Positions 17,800 to 28,400 of a stretch of DNA of 64,000 nucleotides are shown here, piece after piece. The translations under genes and the position numbers were made by a program. How positions within the stretch are numbered: position 1 is the stretch's first letter; each line of letters begins with the position of its first letter. The notes beneath the pieces were generated by a model that was not told where the DNA came from, made no database searches, and saw nothing but the letters and a program-made list of their open reading frames with translations. This stretch comes from Candidatus Nanosynbacter featherlites (lineage in GTDB: Bacteria; Patescibacteriota; Saccharimonadia; Saccharimonadales; Saccharimonadaceae), in NCBI RefSeq assembly GCF_005697565.1, contig NZ_CP040004.1, positions 620,001-684,000 of the forward strand, in the 5' to 3' direction.

Positions 17800-19274
17800 A
17801 CATCTTTAGTATGACATATTTTTCCAGCGTACATACGTAAATAGGTAGCCGTCTCAACTTCAGCATATCGTTGAGAACACATTCCCTGAAATACTCCATA
17901 CAGCTTGTTCAATATTTCGGTGGAAGGTAATTGATCCCTACTCCCGTCTGGAGTCAGCTTTGGTAAGTCCAAAATAAATCGCGCAAGCTGAGACGCCGAC
18001 TCATCATACGGATCAATATTATTCCTCGCCAGGACTTCACTCAGCTCTTCCCAAAAAAGATTTTGTAGTCTACTCTCTCCTCCATATGTTTCAGTGAACT
18101 TAGACTGGTTAATCCTCTTTCGTGAATCAATAACGAGTTCCTGCAACCTTTTAATACACCTGCGAAAGTCATTTTCATATTCACAGTCAACATTCTTGAT
18201 CTGCTGAGCGACTGTCTTCCGGGAGTCACTCCTTGATCGCGCATCGGGAGCCCCTTCTTGTAGCCCATTGCTCTCATGACCAATTACCTTTGACAGTAAT
18301 ACTTGAGCAGATGCTACCAGAGTTTTCTTTTTATCTAACAATGAGCGCCTGGGAGGTTCGACATCATACTGCTGAAGTAGGTTTTGTGAATCAGCCTCTT
18401 GCTGCATACGCTTCATAGTTCTAATTGTAAAATTACGCCGAGCCACAAAAATACTTATATAATAACCAGCACTGGTTTTTTCATCATAATTAAAGTCATC
18501 ATTACCATCAAAATCATCTAATATTCGTTCAATTAGCGCTGGCAAGCCAGCGGACTGATAGCCCTGCCACTTTGCAAATCCATATTCTTTCAAAATTTGA
18601 TCAGCTCGCTGCCAAAAACGGTCAGCTCGTTGTTGCTGGTCAACTGGCATATCACCAATAAAGTAGATATTGCTTGCCTTTTTATCATCCATTGAACCTG
18701 TCTGCATATCACCATCAACATATGAATCCGGCACTAACAAATTAGGCCTAACAGCTCTTCTTTCCATGTTCGAAAAACATTCACTCAGTCCTTCAATCTG
18801 TGATTTGAATTCCTTTTTACGACGGCGGCGGTTATATGCAAGGCTCAATCCACCAGTCGCTATTCCTGCCGCCACCCCGGATAGGCTGACCGTTGGAGCA
18901 AAGTTGAACCATTCCAACGCCCCGCCAGCAGCACCCGCCAGTGCTGCTCCTCTGACTCCAGCTAAGCCCACGTCAGTGGACATTTTTCGCCTATGTTCTT
19001 GCTCCAGGAGATCGTCAATATTTGTTAGTACATTTCCAATACCAACTCGGTAACGACAGAGACCCCTTTCTACTATCACTGGATTCTGCCCCAGCTGGAT
19101 ATATTGAGCATAGCCAACTGGCTCTTTAGTAGTTGGGTTGGTTACTTCTTGGCTGCCAGAAAAAATTGGGACACCACATCGCATCCCAACAAAATTCTTC
19201 AAATCATCACTGTGTTTTTCTACTATTTTGGTATATCGGGGCGGTACGTTTAAGTCGTCTAGATACTTCGTCAT
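17796..19274 (-). CDS. Unknown 492-aa protein translationally coupled to comEC
   Basis: No family recognised. It has a polar N-terminus, a Gly/Ala-rich hydrophobic stretch of about 45 residues (roughly 105-150) that could be two membrane helices, a basic cluster (NRRRRKKEFK), then a long charged, helix-rich region with few cysteines. Start ATG 19274 is preferred; a GTG at 19295 is also in frame. It begins about 52 bases after the 3' end of tRNA-Lys on the same strand with no clear promoter, so it may be transcribed from the tRNA promoter. Overlap with comEC (ATGA) suggests a link to DNA uptake or the envelope, an inference only. Confidence 0.65.
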   Translation of the reverse strand: MTKYLDDLNVPPRYTKIVEKHSDDLKNFVGMRCGVPIFSGSQEVTNPTTKEPVGYAQYIQLGQNPVIVERGLCRYRVGIGNVLTNIDDLLEQEHRRKMSTDVGLAGVRGAALAGAAGGALEWFNFAPTVSLSGVAAGIATGGLSLAYNRRRRKKEFKSQIEGLSECFSNMERRAVRPNLLVPDSYVDGDMQTGSMDDKKASNIYFIGDMPVDQQQRADRFWQRADQILKEYGFAKWQGYQSAGLPALIERILDDFDGNDDFNYDEKTSAGYYISIFVARRNFTIRTMKRMQQEADSQNLLQQYDVEPPRRSLLDKKKTLVASAQVLLSKVIGHESNGLQEGAPDARSRSDSRKTVAQQIKNVDCEYENDFRRCIKRLQELVIDSRKRINQSKFTETYGGESRLQNLFWEELSEVLARNNIDPYDESASQLARFILDLPKLTPDGSRDQLPSTEILNKLYGVFQGMCSQRYAEVETATYLRMYAGKICHTKDV

Positions 19275-19326
19275 GTCCAAAGTTTTCTGCCACACCCGAA
19301 TAACATCACTGCATATGTTCGTTATC

Positions 19327-19403
19327 TGGAGGGCCCACCGGGGCTTGAACCCGGGACACCCTGCTTAAAAGGCAGGTGCTCTAACCAACTGAGCTATGGG
19401 CCC
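19327..19403 (-). tRNA. tRNA-Lys (anticodon UUU)
   Basis: Complete cloverleaf on the minus strand: acceptor GGGCCCA/TGGGCCC, D-stem GCTC/GAGC, anticodon stem CCTGC/GCAGG with loop CTTTTAA (anticodon TTT), T-stem CCGGG/CCCGG with TTCAAGC, and an encoded CCA. The discriminator base is U, where A is usual for tRNA-Lys. Confidence 0.95.
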
Positions 19404-19447
19404 ATCAAGAATGAACTTTTTCATTCTAGCACATAATACGCAGTATA

Positions 19448-19939
19448 TCAATGCTTCTTTGGACCAGGTTTGGACTTTGTTTTGACAGTGTGCAGTAAAA
19501 ATAAATCCGCCAAACCCACCCCCAAGCCAGCGGTAATAATATATTGGCGCCAGGAAGTCAGCTGCCGCACTACTGTCTGTGCCGCACCATCAACCGCAAG
19601 ATATTTCGCCAAGACACCGACCAATAGCGCCGCCACCAACAAAGTCACGACAGCTGCCGCCACCAGCTTTTCATGTTTCTTGTGGTATTTTGGGCCGCCA
19701 ACCATCAACATTCCCATGGGTACGAGCAGCAATATTAGCGCCGCTACCACACCATCAGGCAGCCACGGTAGATTGATACCCACGCCACCCAAAATGACGC
19801 GCACAGCTTCCATCCACAATTCCACAAAAATATACCCAGCAGCAGCCGCCAGGGCCAGTGGACCGATGCGCCTACCTGTCACCAACACCACCACAAAAAT
19901 CACCACCAGAACCGCCAAGAGCAACACCGCTACATTCAT
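19448..19939 (-). CDS. Small polytopic membrane protein of unknown function
   Basis: 163 aa with four to five hydrophobic helices (about 1-22, 26-48, 60-82, 92-112 and 132-150) and a basic C-terminus (KTKSKPGPKKH). No family recognised. Its ATG overlaps the stop of the DUF192 gene (ATGA at 19936-19939), so the two are translationally coupled. Confidence 0.7.
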   Translation of the reverse strand: MNVAVLLLAVLVVIFVVVLVTGRRIGPLALAAAAGYIFVELWMEAVRVILGGVGINLPWLPDGVVAALILLLVPMGMLMVGGPKYHKKHEKLVAAAVVTLLVAALLVGVLAKYLAVDGAAQTVVRQLTSWRQYIITAGLGVGLADLFLLHTVKTKSKPGPKKH

Positions 19940-20430
19940 TGCGTCGCCTCGGTCGTAAATTCTACTTTGGCGCCTTTGACGATGCTCGATTTTTTAGCTA
20001 CACCAGCAGCCACTTCCAAAACGTAGCGTGCCGGCACTTTGGGTTTATATATTTCATACGGCTCAGCATCAGGCTGCACCTCATGCTCAATGTGTACTAC
20101 TTTTTTGTCTTTATCTAGCCAGATGATATCGAGCGGGAAGCTCATATTGCGCATCACCATTTCCCACTTGTCATCACCCTCAAATTTAAACAGCATTGCT
20201 TGGTTTTCCGTCAGACCAGACCGATCGCTCAGACCCTTATACCGCTGCTCAGCCGTTTCCGCAATTTCAGCCTGCAATGTCGCCTGGCCAGCCCTGACCA
20301 CGACTGGGCGAGGTTTATTGACATCGCACAGCAGAGTATAGGCACCGTAAGCGATCATCACAATGATCATAATCATGATACATCGAGAAATGAAATGATG
20401 CCCCTTACGAGCTGTCTGCATAAGCTCCAT
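19936..20430 (-). CDS. DUF192 family membrane-anchored protein
   Basis: 164 aa: an N-terminal membrane anchor (about 15-35), then the DUF192 fold with its hallmark motifs (ETAEQRYKGLSDRSGL, MRNMSFPLDIIWLDKDKKVV, ARYVLEVAAG). DUF192 proteins are small extracytoplasmic beta-barrel proteins of unsettled role. TATAAT (20442-20437, minus strand) lies 6 bases before the ATG, a leaderless start. Confidence 0.88.
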   Translation of the reverse strand: MELMQTARKGHHFISRCIMIMIIVMIAYGAYTLLCDVNKPRPVVVRAGQATLQAEIAETAEQRYKGLSDRSGLTENQAMLFKFEGDDKWEMVMRNMSFPLDIIWLDKDKKVVHIEHEVQPDAEPYEIYKPKVPARYVLEVAAGVAKKSSIVKGAKVEFTTEATQ

Positions 20431-20475
20431 AGCTCAATTATAACACTTATGTTTTATATATAAACCACGGGCTAA

Positions 20476-21579
20476 TCAGGAAAACAAGCCGCGCTTTTTA
20501 AAAGTGTTAAATTGTTCCAAAAGTTCACGTTGTTTTTTGCTCAATTTGGTCGGCGTGTCAACGATGATACCAACGATGTGCGGGCCACGAGCGTCATTTC
20601 TCAGGTGTGGCACGCCATGCCCTGATAGCTTAAAATCAGTACCGCTTTGGGTGCCAGCCGGAACTTTCATGCGCACTACACCGTCCACCGTTTCAACATC
20701 AATTTCCGTACCCAGCGCCGCATCAACCATAGAAACGTGTTCTTCTGAAAGAATGATGTCACCTTCACGAGTAAACTTTTTGTGAGCTTTGACTCTTATC
20801 TGAACATACAAATCTCCCCGCTCACCATCCTGGACCGCTTCACCGTGCCCGCGCAAACGAATTGCTGCACCATCATCAATACCCGCTGGAATTTTGACCG
20901 TAATCTCGCGGTTCTTACGCGTCGTTCCCTTGCCGTGGCAAACTGAACATTTCTTTTCAGGAATTTTCCCCCGGCCATTACAGGTTGGGCAGGTGATAGC
21001 TTGTTGAATTTGCCCAAAGATAGAATTCATCACCCGCATCTGCTGGCCAGACCCCTTACAATCATCACATGTTTTCAAACTATACCCAGGCTCAACACCC
21101 TCGCCTTTACAGTGTTCACATTCATCATCCATCGTCAGGCTGATTTTTTTCTCAACACCAAAAATAGCTTCTTCAAACGTCAAAGCCACTGTCGTTTCTA
21201 TGTCGCGACCGCGCCGTGGACCACCTTGCCGCCCAGCGCCGCCACCAAAGAACTGACTAAAGATGTCGCCAAAGCCACCGCCGAAATCAAAGTCGACACC
21301 TTCTGCACCAAAACCGCCAAAGCCTTCAAATGGATTGCCGCCAAAGCCACCGCCTGAAGCTCCGCCGACACCGGCATGACCAAATTGGTCGTATCGCTGT
21401 CGCTTTTGTTTGTCTTTCAGGACTTCATAGGCCTCATTAACCTCTTTGAACTTCTCTTCATCGCCGCCTTCTTTGTCGGGATGATATTTCACTGCAGCTT
21501 TACGAAAAGCCTTTTTGATTTCATCTTCAGAAGCGGTTTTAGACACGCCTAACACTTCATAATAATCACGTTTGGTCAT
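20476..21579 (-). CDS. dnaJ: Chaperone protein DnaJ
   Basis: 367 aa Hsp40 with all class A parts: J domain with HPD (YHPDKEG, residues about 31-37), Gly/Phe-rich linker (about 75-115), four CxxCxGxG zinc motifs (about 140-210), and a C-terminal substrate-binding domain. The start is ATG 21579; extension to 21615 would run into the promoter and operator. The promoter is TTGACA - 17 - TACAAT with the -10 ending 7 bases before the ATG (leaderless). A CIRCE operator covers the -35, so HrcA should repress it. Confidence 0.97.
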   Translation of the reverse strand: MTKRDYYEVLGVSKTASEDEIKKAFRKAAVKYHPDKEGGDEEKFKEVNEAYEVLKDKQKRQRYDQFGHAGVGGASGGGFGGNPFEGFGGFGAEGVDFDFGGGFGDIFSQFFGGGAGRQGGPRRGRDIETTVALTFEEAIFGVEKKISLTMDDECEHCKGEGVEPGYSLKTCDDCKGSGQQMRVMNSIFGQIQQAITCPTCNGRGKIPEKKCSVCHGKGTTRKNREITVKIPAGIDDGAAIRLRGHGEAVQDGERGDLYVQIRVKAHKKFTREGDIILSEEHVSMVDAALGTEIDVETVDGVVRMKVPAGTQSGTDFKLSGHGVPHLRNDARGPHIVGIIVDTPTKLSKKQRELLEQFNTFKKRGLFS

Positions 21580-21586
21580 ATATTCT

Positions 21587-21615
21587 ATTGTACGGTTCGT
21601 TAGCACTCGTGTCAA
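21587..21615 (-). promoter_or_regulatory. dnaJ promoter (-35 TTGACA, -10 TACAAT)
   Basis: Minus strand: TTGACA at 21615-21610, 17-base spacer, TACAAT at 21592-21587, then 7 bases to ATG 21579. The -35 lies inside the CIRCE element. Confidence 0.8.
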
Positions 21616-21626
21616 TAGAGTGCTAG
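21600..21626. promoter_or_regulatory. CIRCE operator (HrcA binding site) of dnaJ
   Basis: TTAGCACTC - 9 bases - GAGTGCTAG, one mismatch to the CIRCE consensus TTAGCACTC-N9-GAGTGCTAA. Confidence 0.92.
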
Positions 21627-21651
21627 TTAGATAGCCAATTTACATAATCTT

Positions 21652-21680
21652 TTGACTTTTTTTATATTCTGTGATATACA
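21652..21680 (+). promoter_or_regulatory. Promoter of the 265-aa gene
   Basis: TTGACT (21652-21657), 17-base spacer, TATACA (21675-21680). The predicted transcript begins about 45 bases before ATG 21732. Confidence 0.6.
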
Positions 21681-21731
21681 GAGAAGCATAGGCTTTGTAA
21701 AAACATAAATACAAGTCGAAGCGAGGATACT

Positions 21732-22529
21732 ATGGTACAAACAACAGCAGTCTTAGAACGGCAAAATACCAACCTTAGCACAGCTCCATCGAGCTTTGAA
21801 GAGCTGGAGAAAAAGGTTTACTCGCTTGAAGAAGAAAAACAAATCGAAAGTCTGATGCCGCTGGCTAAAAAACTGGCCGAAGAACCAGAACTAGCTGAGC
21901 AATTTGGTGTGTTCAAATGGCTGACCATAGGCGATTATGACCGCGAACAACGAAATGCTGGTAGACACCCTTGGCCAGAGCTAGAAATTAACGGTGAAAA
22001 ACGTATATTTTCAGTGCCGATCATCGCTGGTGTTGTTCGTTGGGAGGACCATGACGGAGAACCTCAGTACAGCGCCCTCTCGGTCATGAAAGATAACTGG
22101 CGCGACGACCCTGATGCCTGGCTGGTCACAAAATTTGGCTTTAAAAACGGACAAACCGAACGGCTTGAAACGCTCGGCACCACGGTTGATGCTGCAAATC
22201 AAGGCACCATTGTCCTTAAACCTCGTAATTATCACAACATGCCGCCATTAAGCCGCCCAGCGGTTGGCAAGACGCCAATGCATCAGCTAGAAAGGATTGC
22301 CGTTAAGCTAGATCCTACCTACCATTCAGTACACGCAGAGTACCATGAGCCATATCAAGACCGACGGGAAATCATTGATATTGAACTGCTTTGGGAAGCA
22401 ATGTCGCGTGAGATTGGTGAGCGAGTTGATGACCTATTCCCAGAGTCTGATGATATGGAGACCGCTCCATCAACGGGCGCTCCCAAAAAACTTGCTGCCT
22501 ACACACTCCAGCAGGTTATGAAAAAATAA
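21732..22529 (+). CDS. Unknown soluble 265-aa protein
   Basis: No family recognised. It has no signal peptide or membrane helix; an acidic helical N-terminal region (about 20-65) is followed by a mixed region with WPELEINGEKRIFSVPIIAG and a C-terminal acidic stretch. A weak GAGGA precedes the ATG. The gene is convergent with the kinase-like gene 22545-23285, the two stops being 15 bases apart. Confidence 0.65.
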   Translation: MVQTTAVLERQNTNLSTAPSSFEELEKKVYSLEEEKQIESLMPLAKKLAEEPELAEQFGVFKWLTIGDYDREQRNAGRHPWPELEINGEKRIFSVPIIAGVVRWEDHDGEPQYSALSVMKDNWRDDPDAWLVTKFGFKNGQTERLETLGTTVDAANQGTIVLKPRNYHNMPPLSRPAVGKTPMHQLERIAVKLDPTYHSVHAEYHEPYQDRREIIDIELLWEAMSREIGERVDDLFPESDDMETAPSTGAPKKLAAYTLQQVMKK

Positions 22530-22544
22530 TTCAGCAGAATTTCA

Positions 22545-23285
22545 TCAAATTCGTGATTTGGCTGCGCACAGTGCCGCGTGCAATTCACGAGCATCGCTAT
22601 ACCGGCCCTCCCACGGTCCAGTAGCGATTGCCATTATTTCTCGCAGATCTTTTTGCTGAGCCAGCGCAGGTTTGATGCGGTATTCTGGGAAATCACTGCC
22701 TGATTCCCAAATCAAATCATGTGTTAGCTCATGAAATACTATACCGATGGCATACACATCAAATCGGTAATCAATGAACGAGCCTGACTTGGCAATCTCT
22801 GGTGCATGTTCCCTGTTCCAACTTGAGTGTGGTTTAGTCTGCACATACGGCGGTTTGACCTGATTATAGTCAAATAGTGTTAGTGCTGGCCGACCCTCAA
22901 TCTCATCATAAAAAATATTCGTTGGTCGAATGTCGTGGTGCACCAATCCTCGTTCGTGAAGATAGGCGGCAGCCTCCGCCACTTGCATCATCATATCAAC
23001 AATTGTCCCAGCGGTCATTTTACCCTCATCCAGCTGGTGCTGTATGGCGCGCTTATGTTCAGCCAACGTTGCGCCCATGAGAGGATACGTTTCGTGAAGC
23101 GGCTCTCCCTGCACTGCTCGAATAGCCAGTGGCGCCAGAAGGTGTTTTGGTTGCTCATCCATTAATTGCCGCATCAGCTCAATCTGAGGATTAGTTACAC
23201 ACATGAGCACGTGCCTGCCCAACTTATGAACCCTCTCGTGCTCATCAATTTCAAAACATGACGCATATGTGTCAAACCGGTGCAT
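22545..23285 (-). CDS. Protein-kinase-fold protein lacking a normal N-lobe
   Basis: 246 aa. C-lobe motifs of eukaryotic-type kinases are present: catalytic loop HHDIRPTNIFYDE (HRDxxxxN with R to H), LFDYN in place of DFG, APE in NREHAPEIA, and FDVYAIGIVFHEL (subdomain IX). The N-terminal glycine loop and the VAIK lysine cannot be found, so it may be a pseudokinase or an atypical kinase. The start is ATG 23285 with TATATA 6 bases upstream; the longer frame to 23324 crosses that box. The substrate is unknown. Confidence 0.75.
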   Translation of the reverse strand: MHRFDTYASCFEIDEHERVHKLGRHVLMCVTNPQIELMRQLMDEQPKHLLAPLAIRAVQGEPLHETYPLMGATLAEHKRAIQHQLDEGKMTAGTIVDMMMQVAEAAAYLHERGLVHHDIRPTNIFYDEIEGRPALTLFDYNQVKPPYVQTKPHSSWNREHAPEIAKSGSFIDYRFDVYAIGIVFHELTHDLIWESGSDFPEYRIKPALAQQKDLREIMAIATGPWEGRYSDARELHAALCAAKSRI

Positions 23286-23341
23286 AGTAGTTATATACCA
23301 ATTTGTTGACAATGGGGCAAGCATAAGCCTGGACTAGAAAT

Positions 23342-23375
23342 ATAACACTGCCCCACAGAATAGAGGCAGTGTTAT
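23342..23375 (-). terminator. Likely dnaK terminator
   Basis: Perfect 11-bp inverted repeat ATAACACTGCC / GGCAGTGTTAT with a 12-base loop, 20 bases after the dnaK stop. The T-tract after it on the minus strand is short (ATATTTC). Confidence 0.6.
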
Positions 23376-23395
23376 GTCGTAAGTTGGTGCCGAGA

Positions 23396-25288
23396 CTACT
23401 TCTCGTCAACCACCTCACCCTCAACTGGTTCATCCTTGTCAGATTTTTTGTCATCCTTAGACTCATCAGCCTTGTTGTCCTCGGTAGCTTGCTGGTACAT
23501 TTTGGCACCGATTGGCATGATGGCGTCCTGCAAGGCCTTAATTGCTGCTTCCAGCTCATCTTTGTCGTCAGCGTCTTTGTGCTTTTCCGCTTCCTTAACT
23601 GCTTCGTCAATCGCCTTCTTATCGTCGTCAGAAATCTTATCCTTGAATTCATCTGGCATTTTCTTTGCCTGGTAGATGGCGTTTTCTAGCTGGTTTTTAG
23701 CGTCAACGGTTTCGCGCTTTTTCTTGTCCTCGTCAGCGTGGAGTTCGGCTTCTTTCTGAGCCTTTTCGATATCTTCCTTGCTCATATTGCCAGAGTTTTG
23801 GATGGTAATCGATTGCTCCTTGCCGGTGCCTTTGTCTTTGGCGGTCACATTAAGGATACCATTTGCGTCGATATTGAACGTCACTTCAATCTGCGGCACG
23901 CCGCGTGGTGCTGGTGCGATGCCATCAAGCTCAAAATGCCCCAGGCTCTTGTTATCTTTAGCGAATTCGCGCTCACCCTGCAAGACATGAATTTCTACTT
24001 TTGGCTGATTGTCGGCAGCCGTCGAGAACACTTCTGACTTGCTGGTTGGCACAGTGGTGTTGCGCTCGATCAGCTTGGTCGACACACCGCCCATCGTCTC
24101 GATACCAAGGCTCAACGGCGTCACGTCTAGCAGTAGCACATCCTTAACATCACCAGCCAACACACCACCCTGAATAGCCGCACCAACTGCCACCACTTCG
24201 TCTGGGTTGACGCCCTGCATTGGGTCTTTACCGAACAACTTCTTCACCCGCTCAACCACTGCCGGCATGCGGGTCATACCACCGACCATAACGATTTCAT
24301 TGACGTCAGATTTGGATAATTTAGCGTCTTTGAGCGCTTTCTCGACTGGCACATCCAGGCGATCCAGCAGATCTTTCACCAAATCTTCCAACTTGGCCCG
24401 CGTTAGGCTCAACTCAAAGTGCTTTGGCCCGTCAGCATCAGCGGTAATGAACGGAATATTGACTTCGTATTCAGTAACCGTTGACAGCTCTTTCTTAGCC
24501 TTTTCAGCCTCGTCCTTCAGGCGCTGCATGGCTGCATTGTCTTTACGCAGGTCAATGCCTTCTTTAGATTTAAAGTCATCCAGGAAATAGTTAACGATGA
24601 CATTGTCGAAGTCCTCACCGCCCAAGTGGGTGTCACCATTCGTGGCCTTCACCTCAAACACGCCGTCGCCGAGCTCCAGGATGGAAACGTCAAAGGTACC
24701 ACCACCGAGGTCAAACACCACAATGGTCTCGTCATTTTTGCCTTTTTCCAGGCCGTACGCCAGAGCAGCAGCCGTTGGCTCATTGATGATACGCTTAACT
24801 TCCAGGCCAGCAATTTTACCAGCATCTTTGGTTGCCTGGCGCTGTGAATCGTCAAAGTAGGCCGGCACGGTGATGACGGCTTCGGTGACTTTTTCGCCGA
24901 GGAACGCCTCGGCATCAGCTTTGATCTTACTGAGGATCATAGCTGAAACTTCTTCTGGTGTGTATTCTTTGTCGCCCATCTCTACGGCTACGCCAGTGCC
25001 CTTTTTGACAATCTGGTACGGCATAATGTCCAGGTCTTTTTGAACCTCTTTGTCACTAAACTTACGGCCGATCAAACGCTTCACACCGTAAATAGTGTTC
25101 TTTGGATTGGTCACGCGCTGACGCTGAGCCACTTGTCCAACCAAGCGCTCACCCTTTTTATTAATTGCCACCACTGATGGCGTGGTACGGTTACCTTCAG
25201 CATTAGCGATAACTTCTGGCTTGCCTGCCAGCATGTACGCAAAGGCACTGTTAGTTGTACCGAGGTCAATTCCGATAATTTTACCCAT
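23396..25288 (-). CDS. dnaK: Chaperone protein DnaK (Hsp70)
   Basis: 630 aa. Nucleotide-binding domain motifs [37 protein letters not shown] and [11 protein letters not shown] are visible, then the substrate-binding domain ([14 protein letters not shown]) and a lid ending in an acidic tail ([12 protein letters not shown]). It acts with DnaJ and GrpE, both in this window. AAAGGGG precedes the ATG, and the leader is about 78 bases. Two CIRCE operators flank the transcript start. Confidence 0.98.
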   Translation of the reverse strand: MGKIIGIDLGTTNSAFAYMLAGKPEVIANAEGNRTTPSVVAINKKGERLVGQVAQRQRVTNPKNTIYGVKRLIGRKFSDKEVQKDLDIMPYQIVKKGTGVAVEMGDKEYTPEEVSAMILSKIKADAEAFLGEKVTEAVITVPAYFDDSQRQATKDAGKIAGLEVKRIINEPTAAALAYGLEKGKNDETIVVFDLGGGTFDVSILELGDGVFEVKATNGDTHLGGEDFDNVIVNYFLDDFKSKEGIDLRKDNAAMQRLKDEAEKAKKELSTVTEYEVNIPFITADADGPKHFELSLTRAKLEDLVKDLLDRLDVPVEKALKDAKLSKSDVNEIVMVGGMTRMPAVVERVKKLFGKDPMQGVNPDEVVAVGAAIQGGVLAGDVKDVLLLDVTPLSLGIETMGGVSTKLIERNTTVPTSKSEVFSTAADNQPKVEIHVLQGEREFAKDNKSLGHFELDGIAPAPRGVPQIEVTFNIDANGILNVTAKDKGTGKEQSITIQNSGNMSKEDIEKAQKEAELHADEDKKKRETVDAKNQLENAIYQAKKMPDEFKDKISDDDKKAIDEAVKEAEKHKDADDKDELEAAIKALQDAIMPIGAKMYQQATEDNKADESKDDKKSDKDEPVEGEVVDEK

Positions 25289-25338
25289 ATGATTCCCCTT
25301 TCTATTATGATCACATCTGGTTTTTGCTTATATCCATT

Positions 25339-25365
25339 TTAGCACTCTTTATTCACGAGTGCCAA
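25339..25365. promoter_or_regulatory. CIRCE operator 1 of dnaK (in the leader)
   Basis: TTAGCACTC - N9 - GAGTGCCAA, one mismatch to consensus. It lies from about +1 to +27 of the predicted dnaK transcript. Confidence 0.9.
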
Positions 25366-25372
25366 CTATTTC

Positions 25373-25401
25373 AGTATAAATAATTAGCACTCCCGTGTCA
25401 A
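25373..25401 (-). promoter_or_regulatory. dnaK promoter (-35 TTGACA, -10 TATACT)
   Basis: Minus strand TTGACA at 25401-25396, 17-base spacer, TATACT at 25378-25373. The -35 lies inside CIRCE operator 2. Confidence 0.8.
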
Positions 25402-25410
25402 GAGTGCTAA
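25384..25410. promoter_or_regulatory. CIRCE operator 2 of dnaK (over the -35)
   Basis: TTAGCACTC - N9 - GAGTGCTAA, a perfect match to the CIRCE consensus. Confidence 0.95.
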
Positions 25411-25431
25411 TTATAGCTATTCGATATCGTA

Positions 25432-28400
25432 TTACATCTTCTTGCGGATGAACCAAACTCCAGCACCACCAGCTACTACTGCTACCACTGTTACAGCGAT
25501 GACACTAGCACCGGTATCTGCCAAGTAGCCGCCCTTGTTGGTTGCCTGAGCGTTCTTGCCAGTGCCGTTGGTTGTCGTGCCGCCAGGGTTAGTAGGGCTA
25601 GCAGGATTGCCAGTACCGCCACCAACACCAGGGTTGGTCTGCTGTTGGCGCTGGTAAACACCGACTGGGTCTACGATGGTGCCGTTTGCAGCCTTATCCT
25701 CATCACCAAAGCCGCCGTCAGTCAAATCATAGGTCACTGTCGTGTGCTTACCATCAGCTGTCGTGCCAAATGTGACACGGTTAGTGATGTCTTCTTTGAT
25801 GGCGCCATTACTTATCTTAGCCACAGCCAACTGATTATGATCAGCGTAGTGTTTACTCAGGGTCAGCGTCACGCGCGTTGTGTAGCCGACCTTGGCAGTC
25901 TGGCCGGTACAGTTGATGGTAAAGCCAACGATGTCACGCAAGACACGACCGTCATAATCATTCGGAGCAGCTGCCACTGCGGCTGAAGCAATGTTGTAGC
26001 ACTGGGTGCCAGCTGTAGCAACAGTCACGGTACCACCACCTGGCTGCGCAACAGTCGCTGAAGTGATTGGCGTGGTTGGCGTTGGCACTGGATTGACAAC
26101 AACAGCGTTCAATTTTGCTTGCAGCGCTGCTTTTTTAGCAGGATCTTGCACCTTATTCACCAAGACCTTAGCGGCATCAACGGCACTTTGTGTTTTATCA
26201 GCTTCTGCCTTGGTAACTGCAGCCTGAGCAGCGTCTTGAGCGTCTTGCTCTTTTTGTTTGGCGCTGACCACTGCACTGTTAAGGTTAGCGATCGCTGATT
26301 GAAGGTCTGACGCAGATGGATTTGCTTGGTTCAAGACGGCCTTAGCAGCAGCGAGAGCCGAAGCAACTGTCGGATCCGATTTGATGTATGATGGCGTCGC
26401 TTCTGCAGCAGTGATGGCTGCTTGCAAGCTTGCTTTATCAATTTTCAGTGCATCGAGCTTGCCCTGTAAGGCTGTGCGTGCATTGTCCAGCTCAGACACT
26501 GAGGCATTCGCGTTATTTATAACTGCTTCAGCTGCCGTGACCTGTGCCTGAAGAGCGGCAATAGTACTACTGCTCATGCCGGCAACAGTGGCTGGATCTT
26601 TAGCTTTAGCGATCAATGCAGTGAGGGTTGAGCGAGCACCAGAAATAGCGTTGGTTATGGCATCAAGCCTTGCTTGAAACGCCGCTTTCTTGCCAGCATC
26701 GCCTACCGCATCGACTTTAGTCTTAGCAGTGGCAACATCAGACGGACGCTTTGTCGATTCAGCATTAGCTACTGCTGCTTCAGCCGCGGTAACTTTCTGC
26801 TCCTCTTCACTTGGGCCAACCGGTGCATTGTTAGTAGTCGTGTAGATGGCACCACCGTATGCTGCTGCAGCGATTTTCGAGCCGTCGGCAGAGCTGGCAA
26901 TTGCTGCCCAGTTTGGCACACCAGCAGACGTCTGAGCCACCCAGGTTGCGCCACCGTCATTTGAGCTGTAAATGTATCCACCGCCACCAGCAGTTGCTGA
27001 AAGTTTTTGACCATCGTCAGAAATAGTAACCGCAGTCCAGTTATGAAGTCCATCAGCCGCTCGCTCAGTCCAGGTTGCACCAGTATTGGCGGAAGTGTAA
27101 ATCCTGCCACCGGTTGCTGTTGCTACTAATTTGTTGCCATCGGCGGAGCTAGCAACTGCTGACCATTTACGAGAGCCAGAACTTGCCCGTTCGGTCCAGT
27201 TCGCGCCAGCGTCGGATGAGGTAAAGACTGTGCCATCCTCAACCGTTGCCACCAACTTGTTGCCATCGGCGGAGCTAGCAACTGCTGACCATTTACGAGA
27301 GCCAGAACTTGCCCGTTCGGTCCAGTTCGCGCCAGCGTCGGATGAGGTAAAGACTGTGCTGTCTTTGGCCACAGCTACTAGCCTGTTGCCATCGGCGGAA
27401 CTAGCGATTGCCGTCCAGTTGTGAGACCCAGGGACACCACGTGCGGTCCAGTTCGCGCCAGCGTCGGATGAGGTAAAGATATAACCACCCCAGTCATATA
27501 GTGCAGCCAGTTTATTACCGTCAGCAGAGCTGGCAACTGCTAGCCAGTTGCGGTCGCCTGCCCCAGGGCGCTCAGTCCAGTTCGCGCCAGCGTCGGATGA
27601 GGTATGAATTTTACCGCCCCAGGCTGCTGCGACCAATTTACTGCCGTCAGTAGATCCGGCGATTGAGGACCAATTTCGAGAACCAGAAGCATCACGCTTA
27701 GACCATGCTGCACCCGTCTTTGGTACAGGTGTCTCAGCCGGCTGTGTGCCCGCACCCTTTTGGAATACACGAACGTAGTCGATCAACATGGTTTGCTTCG
27801 GGAAGCTATCTGAAGGAGAGATTGGTTTCTGATCCGCATCTGCCTCCACGTAGTCGTTTATGATAAAGCGCCATCCCTCATCAAACGTCTTTTTAATCAA
27901 TGATGCGTCAGCTAATTTTGTCAGAGGAGCAGCCGGTGTACGTTCAATCTCCTTACTGTCAGTAGGACTGGCGTGATAATGATACGCGGTGATTGGCTTG
28001 TCATCCACAAAATACTTAACCGTCTCACCATCATACTCGACCGCCCATGTGTGCCATTCATAGGCCAATGTACCTGGCTTGGAGCCTGCTCGGTGTTCAT
28101 CGCTGTGGATAATCCTCCTGGTTCGCCAACCATTTTTCCAATTGCCAGAAACGCCATGATGGTAACAGGTGGCATGAGTACTTGACCAGGTATATGCTGG
28201 TGTGTAGGAGTACCATTCAATAATGTCTAGCTCGCCGTATGGGTCATTGGCGTTAGGATTATCATTACAATTCTTTAATGAGACACCATTAACCATCCAC
28301 AGTGATGGTCGTGTACCGTTTTTTCCATTCCAATTGAATTTGGCACGGATCTCGGCGCGGAAAGGTTTTGTACCATCCACCACCTTAGTCTTATTTGTCA

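Noticed and set aside
17796..19403. Integrated element at the 3' end of tRNA-Lys.
   Set aside because: No integrase, no second copy of the tRNA end and no phage-like genes were seen downstream; comEC follows directly.
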